NCBI GenBank assembly: GCA_023212695.1
Contig: JALCCG010000168.1
Span: 1-47,875, forward strand
DNA from: Sporisorium sorghi
Lineage: Eukaryota > Basidiomycota > Ustilaginomycetes > Ustilaginales > Ustilaginaceae
Direction: 5' to 3'
DNA length: 47,875 bases
The position numbers were made by a program, and so were the translations under genes. The notes under the pieces were generated by a model. That model saw nothing but the letters and a program-made list of their open reading frames with translations, was not told the DNA's origin and did not search any database. The stretch's first letter is position 1. The number at the start of each line of letters is the position of its first letter. Below are positions 17,419-28,375 of this stretch, piece by piece.

Positions 17419-20400
17419 ATGCAAGATTCACGCCCGCCCGCCCCGGCGCCATCAACTTCGTCCACCCTCGCTGTTGAGGCCCAGTCCGACCTGAAGCGCA
17501 AACCCACTTGGGCCCAGATCAACTTCGACGACGGCTTCGATCTCAATCTCGCTGCCAGCCCCAGCCTCGTTGCAAGTTCCCAAACCACCGACCTCTGGTC
17601 CACATCAGCACCACCATCTCAACCACTTGGTGAGTTTTGCGTCTCGTATGACGCTTCTCGTCTTTCTGTGATTCAGCAATCGTACTGACTCTCCAATCAC
17701 CTATCCATTCGCTTTTGCCTCCTCCAGCCCAAAACGATGCAGTAGCGACTCCACCAGCTACAGCATCAGCAATTCCCGACACTTCCATCCCCGTTCATCC
17801 CAATGCACAGCCAATCGTTCAGCACGACAGGAAGCCCTCGCTCAGTCCAGAGTCGGTCAGCAAGGCACTCCCACAACTCCCAGCCATCTCTGCCTCCACC
17901 GCCACCAACAATGCCGAGCCCTCCGATCGTCGCGAGCCATCCAGCGAATCGCAGACTTCCGCCTCTACCACCACCCTTCCCACTTCTGCCAGCTTTGCCA
18001 GCACCGTGCATTCTCGCATACCCTCGTCCCAGGATGGAGCACGTACACCCAAGCCGCCCACCACTCCGCAGGTCCACTCGTTTGCCTCGCCCATCGTCAC
18101 AGCCGCAACACCCGAGCAGCCACAGCATTCCGACTCTATCAACAACACACCCACCGCGCATCGACGTCAGTCGAGCGGCAACGTGTTGCTCGACCGGCGC
18201 CAACCAGCTCCGCCACCTCGTCCCGTCTCCTCAGCCGATGCCTACAACGTGAATCCGATCGAAACGCTCCAGTCCGACAACTCGAGTCGTCCCGGGACCG
18301 CCATGAGCCATCTCAGCGGCTCCAACTGGATGCACGACGCTTCCGGCAACCGCAGCAGCGTCGGCACCTCGTCGAGCACCCCCATGAACCAGGCAAAGCG
18401 CGCCTCGGTGCTCTCCTTCCAAACTGCAAACAGTGGCGGCTTCACCAGCGGCGACGAAGCGAGAGCCTCTGACCGAGACCATCTCACCCAACAAGCCACA
18501 TCCCCGGTCGCCGCCGCCGCCGCCGCCGCCGCCGCTGCTGCTGCTGCTGCTTCAGCTCAGCCAAATCCTGCCCGTCCTTGGCTCGAACGAGGTGCCTCAG
18601 GCTATGGCACTTCACCCGACGAGCGCTTCGTTCCTGGAGGACTGCCAGGCTCCTTCTGGGACGAGCCTGCTTCGCAAACGCGCTCTATTCCTGTCACTCC
18701 CACGGCTGCAGCTACCACCGCTTCGACACCGACACAGCCTCAGGCACAGTCCGGATTCGCCGACATGATCACCAATCACGGCAATACCAGCAATGGCGAT
18801 CCTCGGGGCGTCCGCGAGTCGACGGCTGCTGCTGCTGCTGCTGCTGCTGCTCCCCATCCCGAGTCGACGCTCGCACCAATCAATACGCAAGGCTTGGCAC
18901 CCGCTTCGCCCAACGCACCGCTCTCGTCCACCACCATCGCCGCTCCTTCCGACGAGACGGCACAGGCCGTTCGTCGCTCTCCTGACCTTGTCCGAGAACG
19001 ACGGCCGTCCGTGCCATTCCCCACAGATGCTGCTGCTGCACCGCTGCCTCCTGCTAAGGACGTGCGTCCAGTCCAGCCTGCTAGTGTCTCGTTCAACTCG
19101 CCGCGTGGCACCGGTGTCGGCCAGAGCCAGAGATTCGACCAGACTGCGAGCCCGCCCCCTCTGCCATCCGAGGCTGTCCGAAAATACCCACCTTTTGCAC
19201 CAGATATGCTCCTCAATGGCCCTACCGACCACAGACCTGTCTCTGACTACCGCAAGAAGCCTTTGGCCGATATCTCGCCAGCTCAAAAGGCCGCCGGTCT
19301 CGCCCATCTCCAAGCACAGGCGAAAGCAGCCAAGCAGCAGGCCAGCATGGACATGCCTTCGCACACGCCTCCACCCACCAATCCACCCACAGAGGCACCG
19401 CCCATCCCCGTCCTCGAGCGTGGTCGTCGCAAGTCGAATGCTAGTCTCACGGCCAACGTCGCCCTGGCACAGGCCGCTGCTGTTGGTACAGGGACGGCTC
19501 TGCCTCGAGGTGATGCGATCGAACGACCCGACACGCCTAGCGCCGAGAGCGCCTCGCAAGAGTCGAGTGCCCCGCCCGACGGCGAGATCGAAGCACGCGC
19601 AGAGTGGGAGCGCAGACGCAGGATGAAGCCCAAGAACGGCAAAAAGCAGCCCGAGCCGTCCAAGCAGCAAAAGGGCCGCTCCGACACCTTCAAGAGCCAG
19701 CTCCGTCCTCTCCAGCTCGTCCCTGCCGACAACCTCAACAGCTTCGCAGATCGAAACGGCATCGGTGCGCGTGGCAACGGCGATCGATCTAGCATGGCTT
19801 CTGGCGACCGCTCTGCTGGCGCACTTGCACCCACCCCGGCCGACACGTCCAGACAGACGTACAGCACACAGCAGCTGCAGAAGCTGCAGGCACGCGAGCA
19901 GAGGAGGAGTGTGGGTGCTTTCAGTGCTGCCATGGCCGCCGCCAACGTCGTGTCGAGCGGCAGCAACGGGCCCTATCCCGTCTTTGCCTCTCCCAACACT
20001 GGTCCGCAAAAGGCTGGGTCGCGCCAGTATCCAGGTCTCATGGCCCAGCGCAGTCTGGTGCCGCCCTTCGAGCTCCAGCATCGTCCAGACGGGCTTCCGT
20101 CGGGCTTGATTGGTCCCGACGGTGTGCCAAGGAGCCTCAACGATCCCGAGGTGTGTCTCGAGTGCATGATGCGCGACGAAGACATGATCGACATTCGCGT
20201 CGTTGGCGAGGGCATCTGGGAGCGCGAGAGTGACAAGGAGTTCGAGGAGGCGGTTCGGCTCGAGGCCGAAGAAGCAGCAGCCGCAGCAGCAAACGGCGGC
20301 AATGGTCCAAGCAGCGGCAGCGGTCATGGCGACAGTCTCAGCAGCCATCGCGATTCGCGAAGCTCTCGCAGACTGCGCAAAAGGATCGGCAAGGGCGAAC

Positions 20401-21943
20401 CTCTTACGGTCGAGCGACTCAAATTGCACACGCAGATGAACCCGCCCGCCTCTTCATTCCGATGGCGCACGCTGCAGACGTTCCTGGCCGTGCAAGCCAA
20501 GTACATCGCCATGGAGCAGCAGAGGATGCGCCTCGAGGCCGAGAAGAAGACGAGGCAGAACACGGATTCCATCAGCAGCCGAGGCAGCATGGTCATGTTG
20601 GACGCAGCCGCGCCTCCGCAGCAGCCGGAACGCGGCCTTTCTTCGCCCTTTGCACCGCCTCGCGAAGCTCCTGCTGCTGCCTCTGCTGCTGCCGTCGCCC
20701 CTTCACGCCAGTCGATGCTACAGACTTCGGCCGATGACAGCGGGCTGACACCACAGGAAAAGCAAGAGAAGGAGCGCGACGTAGCAGCAGCTCAAGCCGC
20801 TCGCAAAAAGATGACGGCTGGCGCAGCGCCTCCAATTCAAACCACAACGCCGCCCCTCGGCATGCCGGCATACCCTGTCACTCCGCTGCAGACACGCACG
20901 CTGCCCAAAGCAATTCCGGTGCGCTCTGGCTCGGATCCCGAAGAGCAGCTTGGCGGGCCAGCGGTCCCTCGTGGCGTCTTGACGCCCAACAGCGGTCGCC
21001 GCGTGCCTTTCGGCTCTGCGCAAGCAGCGAGAGCAGCGAGCGTGCAGGATTTGCGCTCGGCCGCCGACGTGTCTCGATCGTCATCGGCTGGCTACCCTCC
21101 GAGCCCAGCAGACAGCCTCATGCCTCCTTCAAGGTCGATCATGGGAACCTCGCCCACCGGCACGCCTTCGCGCCTGGCGGCTCGTTCGGGCGCGTCGCAG
21201 TTGTCGCTCATGCACAGCGGCTCGATGATCGACATGCACGTCGCCCAAGAAGACCGCGCCGAGCACCGTATCAACCAGACCGGCTTCCTGCCTGGAACGC
21301 CGCTCGGTGTCGAGTCTCCGGCGGCGCTCAACCGATCGTTTTATGGTTTCCCGGGCGATGGCGAGTCGTCGCTTCCGGATGCAGCAGCATTCGAACGATC
21401 TCGAATGGTGTCGGGCGATGGCTATGTCGACCCTATGGAGGCAGGGCCGCGTGGACTTGACCTGGATCGCGACGACAGCCTTCAGCGCAAGAAGAAGGGC
21501 TTCCGAGGTCTGTTCTCCAAGCTCACGGGCAGCAGCAGCAATGTCCCCAGCCGCGAGAACTCGGGTGGTCCGCCTGCAGGCGGCAGTTTGAACGGCAGCA
21601 CTGCCAGTCGCAACGCCAGCAAACGCTCGCAGGGATCAGGTACGGGCAGTCCAGGACCTCGACAGAATTCGTTCAGTGCGGATCGTTCGCTTGATGCCAC
21701 CAGTCCGCAGCTCAATGGCATGCTTAGCAAAGCTCGCAAGTCGACCTCTTCGTTCTTCCGAAGTGGCACTGAGCCGGACGTCGAATCCAGGATGCGTCCT
21801 TCTCAGCAAGGTGCAAGTAACTCGATCTTCCAGAATCCGCCCGGCATGGCGAGCCAGAACAGCCTCGACCTTGGACCGTTCCAGCCTGCTTCGCCGCAAG
21901 CCAACGCGCTCGGCAGCCCCAATGGCCGCATGATGCCGCCATC

Positions 21944-21980
<37 letters not shown>

Positions 21981-23297
21981 AAGCCTCCCAATCCGTTGAT
22001 GCAAAAGTATCTCAACTCGCCGTCGCCCCAGACGCAGGCATCTCCCGTGTCGAGTCCTGTGCCCACGTCGCAGTCGCCGTTCAGCAACGGCATGGTTGGC
22101 GATCGTCAGTCCGTCTATCCCAACGATGCGCGCAACGGTCGCATGTTGAGCTTTGCCAGTATGCGAGATCTGCGACCTTCGGCGTTGCAGCCCATCCCTG
22201 ATGTTCAGCAGAATGCCGACGAGACAGATCCGCGCAAGTCGATGCGTTCGAGCGGCGGCAGTGCGAGCCTGCGCAAGGAGTTGCCTTCGATGCCATCATC
22301 TACGGGCGAGTTCGAGCGTCAGCGAACCACTTCGATCGGAGCGGCAGGAGGAGCGAGAAGCTCTGTGCTAGCGCCTCTCAGCCCGATGCAAGCTTCTCAA
22401 GGAGCGAACGCCGACGCGGGGTATGGCACCATTCCCGACGACGCCTCGATCAATAGCAACGGACTCCGACGACCGCCCAAGAGCCCACGTCGACCCGATG
22501 GACTGCCCGATCAGCAGGGTTCTGCTGTGGACGCCAAGGGTCGTGGCAACGAGGGTCTTTTGCCTCCTCGACGCGACTTCCCTCAGCAGGGTCGATCGTA
22601 CTCTGAAGCCTACACGGGCGCTATCGGCTCGCCTGTGAGCACAGATCAGCAGCCGCAGCAGCAGAACAGGAAATCGATCTTCCGGCTGCCATTTGGACGC
22701 AAGAAGCGCGAGTCGACGTTTGGCGCTGTTGCAAACAAGAGCAACCCATCGATCGTGATTGGCGGTGCCGACGCAATGGAGGGTCAAGCGCAGCCGAGGT
22801 CGATGAGCGGCTCGTTCTTGCCGAAGCTGCGATCGCGCAAGAGCTACTCTGGACTTGGCGTGCCCAAGGCTAGTTTCCAGGCGGAGCGTCAGCGTGTGCT
22901 GTCTTCGCCTGCCCACGAAGCTTCCAACGCAGGATTGCCGCCTCGAAGCCAGAGCGCATTCGGCATGGCGCCGACGCAGCGATTCATGTCGATGGACTTG
23001 CCGCGTCGATCGATGAACGTCGGGCGTGGCAATGCTCGCAATCGACTGAGCACGGTGCAGTACGGCGCCGATGACGACGAAGAGGACGAAGACGAGGACG
23101 ACGAGATGGAGCGCGAGCCGGGCTACGAAGCGGAATTCAACCGGTACGCGCAAGAGGCTGCGGAAGAACGCTACCTCAACACTGGAACACGCGGTGGGAG
23201 GGATGTGAGCTTTGGCCGAAAGAGTCTCAATCTGCTGAGAGAAGGCTTCAAGATGCCGCTTCGCACTGTCAGCGGTGACCAGAAGAAGCAGCGCTAG
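17419..23297 (+). CDS. Large, mostly disordered conserved fungal protein (1,926 aa), one intron
   Basis: Exon 1 is 17419-17629 and exon 2 is 17728-23297; joining them keeps frame. The start sits in a strong context (GCCACC-ATG). Most of the chain is Ser/Pro/Ala/Gln-rich and disordered, with polyalanine near 330-345 and 375-385, polyglutamine near 1477-1487 and an acidic run near 1850. The only folded-looking island is about 785-1000: SLVPPFELQHRPDGLPSG, a CxxC-containing CLECMMRDEDM (C880, C883), GEGIWERESD and a following helical segment (FRWRTLQTFLAVQAKYIAMEQQ). Basic short motifs (KKKGFRGLFSKL, KSIFRLPFGRKKRE) recur in the C-terminal half and could bind membrane. Function not recognised. 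Confidence 0.8.
17630..17727 (+). other. Intron (98 nt)
   Basis: Donor GTGAGT at 17630, a branch-like TACTGAC around 17683 and acceptor CTCCAG ending at 17727. Removal joins codon 71 (G + CC) in frame, while unspliced reading stops at 17688. Confidence 0.88.
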
Positions 23298-23926
23298 AGG
23301 GTCTGCAGATCCGAGCAGCAGCTGCTTACTAGGTGTCGCGATGCAACACAAGCTTATCTTATACACACAAAAAGGCATACATACGTTGTCTCCGATGCCA
23401 TTTCCTTTGACTTTGATCTCATCCTATCTAAGAAGCCTCGGGCGTGTGTTTGGGCAGTCTATGTCTGTCGAGGAGGAATAGTGAGAAAGAGAAAGAGGAG
23501 TCGTCACGTGATGCAGAACGCGTACCGAAGTTCGGCTGCTTTTTTTTTTTTTTTTTTTTGAATGAAATCGGGATTTTGAGTCAGGAAAAGGCGGGGTTTG
23601 TTGAATCGGGGTGGAAGAGAGGTCGCGTGTGTATGTCGTCTGTGTGTGTTGATCTTGACAAGCGAAACCCCACGCGAAGCCTTTTTTTTTGGGGGGGGAC
23701 GAAGCTGCTGAGTTGTGCCTCCACTCGACTCTCACTCGTCCTGTCAACCTTCTTTCTATCTTGCTCTCTCATCATCGAGCTAGCTATCGTATCATCAACC
23801 ATCTCGTAGCATCTACCGGAACACAGCACCGACAGAAAGATCGACTCGAAAACACGGGCATCTGGATCGTCCTTGCAGCTTCGTTCCATCTACAACCCAC
23901 CATCCAGGCCCATAGGAGCAGGAAGG
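23298..23926. other. Intergenic, promoter of the CLASP-like gene
   Basis: A T20 tract at 23540-23559, a T8/G8 tract near 23683-23698 and C/T-rich sequence. No gene recognised. Confidence 0.5.
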
Positions 23927-26900
23927 ATGCCTTCCAGAACGCTCGCCAGCGATGCCAAGATCAACATAGCATCGGTCAGCGACCTTCACGCTCACTTCGA
24001 CGATCTGTACGACGATCTCCACGCACCCGAGACCGAACACACATGGCAAAAGATCGAACGCGCGCTGGTGCACATCCAAGCCATCACACGAGGCGGAGCG
24101 GCCAAGTATGCCGAATTCGTCGCTCTGCTCAAAGATGCCGCTGGTCCTATCAACAATGCGCTGCTGTCCGAGAGGACAAAGCTGTCCGGCACAGCGGGCG
24201 ATTTGCTCAACTCGATAGCTCCGCGCATGGCCGAGAGGTTCGAACCGCTCGTGGCTGTGTTTGTGCCCACGCTGCTGTTGATCTGTGCAAGGACCAATAA
24301 AGTGGCTGTCAAGCGGGCGGAAAAGTCGTTGCACTTTATCGTCAAGCACTGCAGGCCTGCTTCGGTGGTCGTATACCTCAAAGAGGCGATCAAGGATAAG
24401 GGGCAAGGGTTGAGGGCGGTGGCTGCGGCGACGTTGGAAGTTGTACTGGAACATATGGAAAAGGACAGGCTGGCAAGACGCGTCGGCGACGTCGAGGCGT
24501 GCATCAAGAGCGGTGCGACGGATTCCAACCCGGAAGTGCGACAGACGACAAAGAGGCTCTTTGAGCTATACGTCTCGATCTGGCCCGAACGCGTCGAAGC
24601 GTTCACAAAGCCAATGACGCCCACCATCCGCAGATACCTCTCGCTGCCCAAGACAGGAGCACTGATCGTCGAAGTGCCACCCTTGAACGAAGCTGCCCCC
24701 ACCACCAAGTCAGTTTCGAGAGCACCGCCTTCGACACAGCAACCATCGCACTCGAGTCGACCAGACGACTTGCTCTTGCCCGCATCGCACGCGCCTCCAT
24801 CTCGTACTGCAGCACCTGCACCCGCCTACAACTTCTTCCCGGACCTGCACAAATCAGCAGCTGCGCCTTCGTCTTCTGCCACACGTATGCAAGCAGGTCC
24901 AGGAGGGTTTAGCATGAACGACGCCTCGTACGGCAAGCGCGGGCTGTTCGCCGAGCAGATCGCCGCAGCCCGCAACGCTCGGTTGGCTCGCATGCTCTCG
25001 TTCAACTTTGACGATCTGCCCAAGGCTTCCAGCGACACCGCGCCGAGCACGATGAAGCGCCAGCCGAGCTTCGACCAGCTGCGTGCCCAGAACGCAGCTG
25101 CACCGGGGGCGGCGACGTTCCGCGTGCCCAGATTCGATGTGGTCGTGGGCCCGAGCAGGCAGGACAGCACCGATGGCCGACCTTCACGAAGCGCCCACAC
25201 AACTGAAGCGGCTCCGTACAGAGACATCAACGCCGCCACGCCTTCGTTTGCAGCTGCGTCCGGCTTGCACGGAAAAAGCGCGCTATTGGCGGCTTACAAG
25301 CAGGCATTCGCTGTCGAAAGCGGTGCTCCCAAGCTAGCCTCTTCATCGTCATCTCGTGACCGTCAACATCGAGATGCAACCGACAGGCCCGCAAAACACA
25401 CCGACAAGCGGCGCGAAAAGACGGTCGCCGTACGATTCGACTCGGACAGCAAGCACGACGAGCCGCTCCAGCACTCGACGGAAGGTAGCGCTCCGGACGA
25501 GCTGCGGCGATCCAAATCCGCGCCGCAGATCCACGTCGACAAGGCGCCCAAACCATCAGAAGCGGACGCCGACGCCAAGGCTGCCGACTGGGCCGACTCG
25601 GACGAATCCGATAACGAGAGGCCCAGCACGCCTCCGGAGCGCATCCTGCACGCACAGACACCCCGCACGGGCGTCAAGGCGAGCCGCGTGCCGGCGCAGC
25701 GTGTGGCGATGATGCCCTCGGCGGTCAAAGTGTCGGCGATGCGCGTGGCTGTGCCGACGCCGTCTGCGAAAGTGGCTGCAGGGAGGGCGGCGGCTGCTTC
25801 GCTGTCGGCTGAGTCGAGTCCGTCGGGCAAGTCTCGCAGTCCGGTTGTGAAAGTGGATGCAGCAGCGACGCAAGAGGACGTCGCACAGGACAGTGCGACG
25901 CAGCAGAAGACCGAGGTGAATGGAACGATGGCAGAAGAGAAGACGGAGGTGCAAGAAGACAAGAAAGAGCCTGCGACGGCCAAAGCAAAAGAAGACGTCA
26001 AGATCAACCCGGCGACAGCCGTCAAGAAACCATCAACCTCGACAGCCGCGTCTGCAAAGCAGCACGTCAAGGCTGTTACCGCCAAAATGGCGCCGTCGGC
26101 ATCGATCGCAGCCAAGGCGCGCCTCGAAGCCCGAGCAGCTAGCAGGCCTGCGACAGCAACAGCAGCTACAGCAACGGCAGCGGAAAGCAAGAAAGTCGCT
26201 CCGCGAACTGTCAGCACAGCTGTGAAGCCAGCCGTTGTCAGAAAGCCCGCCGTCAGCTCCTCAACAGCTGCTGCTGCTGCTAAGGCGGTGGCTAGACCAG
26301 CAGCGACAGCAACGGCCAGCGTGAAGCCGAACAAGCCTGCCTCGACAGCCAAGCCAACCGCTGCGACTAGCGCAGCAACAGCGAGAGCCAAGCCTGCCGC
26401 CGCGACCAAACCCGCCTCTGCTCCCGCACAAAAGACGACAACCACAACAGCAGCAGCAGTGAAGAAACCAGACCCCCTCGTCCGAACATCATCATTCATG
26501 GCCCCAACCGCATCGACACGCAACAAAATCGTCCCCGCAGCAGCGGTGAAGAAGTTCCAGCCCAAAGCAACGTCGTCCACCGCCACCAGCAGTGGCGGCT
26601 CGAGTGCAACGGCAAAAGCGCGCGCGAAAAGCTCGATCGCCGCTTCGTTGGCGGCCAAGAGTAAAGTGTTGGGAGCGCCGGCGTCGGATAAGGCGAATGC
26701 GGTGCGGAGGGCGGCGGTGGGGGCGAGGATGAAGGTGGTTGGCAGGGGGTCTGCTGCGGCGGCGGCGGTGGGAGAGAAGGGTGTTGAGAAGAGGGAGGTG
26801 GGTGCTGCGGTGCCTGAAAAGGAGGAGGTCGTGGTGGAAGGCAGTGTGGCGGAGAGTGTTGCGGATGTAGGGTCCAGTGCACCAGCGGAGGCTGACACAG

Positions 26901-27679
26901 AGGGAGAAGCGGAGCCCAAGACGCAACAGCAAGCCGAGGTCGCAGGCACACCAGCAGACGAAGCTGCTACCGCGAACGACGAACCCTCCATCACCGAGCC
27001 AGATTCCACCGTCGAGCTCGCAGCCGAGCAAGACTCCGTCCCAACACCCAGCGCCGACTCGATCACTCCCGAAGCACAGGTGGATGCTGACCCGAAGCAA
27101 CCACAGCCAACACCAGCAGCAGCCGACGACTCGCCACACTGCACCGACCCAGCCCCCGTCTCTCACACGACTGCCGCATCGACGCCAGCCAAGACGCCGA
27201 CCGTAGCGAACACCACGCCTGCAGCCGAGACACGCACGCCGCTGAGCAGCAGGGACCCGAACGTGCCCCGCCCAGCCGCGGCGACGCCTGTGACTGGGGA
27301 CAAGATCGCCGCCTCGCCTCTGCTGCGCACGAGACCGCTCAAACCGGTGACACCCAGCTCCCCGCTGCGCCGCACCACGCCCTCGCCGCTGAAACCCGCG
27401 CTGAACCGGTTCGCCGCGGACACGTCGTCGTTCGAGGAGAGCGACTCCGAGTCCGAGTCTGAGGAGGAGGATACAGAGCAAGTTGTGCAGCTGCACTTCG
27501 GGCCTCGTTCCGTTCCGGCGATACAGCAGCAGGAGGTGGCGCACAAGGTGGTTTCGGCTGCAGCTGCCAAGGGGTTCAATAAGCAGCGCCTCGTGCTGGG
27601 CGTCGACTCGTCGGACGATTCAGGTGTCATGGAGGCGGGTGAGGGAGATGAGACTGTACTGCTTGAGCACGCTGTGTGA
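23927..27679 (+). CDS. CLASP-type TOG-domain microtubule-associated protein
   Basis: A 1,250-residue protein. Residues about 15-245 form one alpha-helical TOG/CLASP_N domain (HTWQKIERALVHIQAI, RFEPLVAVFVPTLLLICA, AVKRAEKSLHFIVKH, DSNPEVRQTTKRLFELY). Family members bind tubulin and stabilise microtubules at the spindle, cortex or kinetochores. The remaining 1,000 residues are low complexity, Ala/Lys/Pro/Thr-rich (about 700-960), resembling a histone-H1-like basic tail that could bind microtubule lattice, and then acidic (about 960-1120). No second TOG domain is recognised, whereas Stu1/Cls1-type proteins usually have two. A short motif HFGPRSVP near the C-terminus may be conserved. The start is the ATG at 23927; upstream in-frame sequence lacks an ATG. 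Confidence 0.82.
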   Translation: MPSRTLASDAKINIASVSDLHAHFDDLYDDLHAPETEHTWQKIERALVHIQAITRGGAAKYAEFVALLKDAAGPINNALLSERTKLSGTAGDLLNSIAPRMAERFEPLVAVFVPTLLLICARTNKVAVKRAEKSLHFIVKHCRPASVVVYLKEAIKDKGQGLRAVAAATLEVVLEHMEKDRLARRVGDVEACIKSGATDSNPEVRQTTKRLFELYVSIWPERVEAFTKPMTPTIRRYLSLPKTGALIVEVPPLNEAAPTTKSVSRAPPSTQQPSHSSRPDDLLLPASHAPPSRTAAPAPAYNFFPDLHKSAAAPSSSATRMQAGPGGFSMNDASYGKRGLFAEQIAAARNARLARMLSFNFDDLPKASSDTAPSTMKRQPSFDQLRAQNAAAPGAATFRVPRFDVVVGPSRQDSTDGRPSRSAHTTEAAPYRDINAATPSFAAASGLHGKSALLAAYKQAFAVESGAPKLASSSSSRDRQHRDATDRPAKHTDKRREKTVAVRFDSDSKHDEPLQHSTEGSAPDELRRSKSAPQIHVDKAPKPSEADADAKAADWADSDESDNERPSTPPERILHAQTPRTGVKASRVPAQRVAMMPSAVKVSAMRVAVPTPSAKVAAGRAAAASLSAESSPSGKSRSPVVKVDAAATQEDVAQDSATQQKTEVNGTMAEEKTEVQEDKKEPATAKAKEDVKINPATAVKKPSTSTAASAKQHVKAVTAKMAPSASIAAKARLEARAASRPATATAATATAAESKKVAPRTVSTAVKPAVVRKPAVSSSTAAAAAKAVARPAATATASVKPNKPASTAKPTAATSAATARAKPAAATKPASAPAQKTTTTTAAAVKKPDPLVRTSSFMAPTASTRNKIVPAAAVKKFQPKATSSTATSSGGSSATAKARAKSSIAASLAAKSKVLGAPASDKANAVRRAAVGARMKVVGRGSAAAAAVGEKGVEKREVGAAVPEKEEVVVEGSVAESVADVGSSAPAEADTEGEAEPKTQQQAEVAGTPADEAATANDEPSITEPDSTVELAAEQDSVPTPSADSITPEAQVDADPKQPQPTPAAADDSPHCTDPAPVSHTTAASTPAKTPTVANTTPAAETRTPLSSRDPNVPRPAAATPVTGDKIAASPLLRTRPLKPVTPSSPLRRTTPSPLKPALNRFAADTSSFEESDSESESEEEDTEQVVQLHFGPRSVPAIQQQEVAHKVVSAAAAKGFNKQRLVLGVDSSDDSGVMEAGEGDETVLLEHAV

Positions 27680-28375
27680 GGGAAGTGGTTTCAATGGAAG
27701 TATAAAGTGTTCTTTCGACATCGTGCTTGATCTGGCTGTTTTGAGAGAAGGACGCCTCATGGAAATACATGTCACTTCTTTGACATCTGCTTTGAGGTGC
27801 TGCGAAAGATCAGTGTGTGTGTTGTGACGTGAGATGGCTTGTAATGGCAGGTGAAGGCCTCGCATGGCGACGAAGACGAGGGAGCGTCGGCTCGGCTCGG
27901 GTCGAAATTTCGATTTGTTAGAGCGAGCGATCGGTGAGAAGACGCGAAAATTCGCTCCACTTCGCTCGAAAAAGCGCCCTAGGTCAAGCGAAGAAGAAAG
28001 GATCGCGATCTCTACAAGACTGAGAGAGATGAGTCCGATTTCCGCGGGGGAAGGCCCTTCTTTACGAAAGCCGCCGACTCTCAGATCGGCTCTTCCGAGA
28101 GCGAAGAATGTGATCAAAAACGTTGAACTTCTTTTGTCACTTCCACATCCATCGCTCCTTCCGACCACCGACGACGCAGGCTCTTGCTCCCCTTACTCGC
28201 AGATCGGAGCAGCGTCCCGTTGATGGCTGAGTGTCAACAGTGTTGTCGCAAAAGCGTAACTTCCTCGATCACAGAACTCAGCCTGGATCCCACTCAGCAA
28301 AACGGCCCCAACGGACGCTTGATTCACACCGTATGGCATCGCGGTGCATCGTCATCTAGCTGATCTTCGCTCGTC
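27680..28375. other. Intergenic (0.7 kb)
   Basis: A minus-strand open frame (27620-28168) has no recognisable domain and overlaps the CLASP-like 3' end; not called. Otherwise 3' and promoter sequence. Confidence 0.45.

Noticed and set aside
18612..20429. 605-codon minus-strand open frame
   Set aside because: Antisense of the large disordered gene; composition reflects GC-rich codons of that gene.
25363..27144. 593-codon minus-strand open frame, Ala/Val-rich
   Set aside because: Antisense of the Ala/Lys-rich part of the CLASP-like gene; low-complexity artefact.
27620..28168. 182-codon minus-strand open frame
   Set aside because: No recognisable domain and overlaps the 3' end of the CLASP-like gene.
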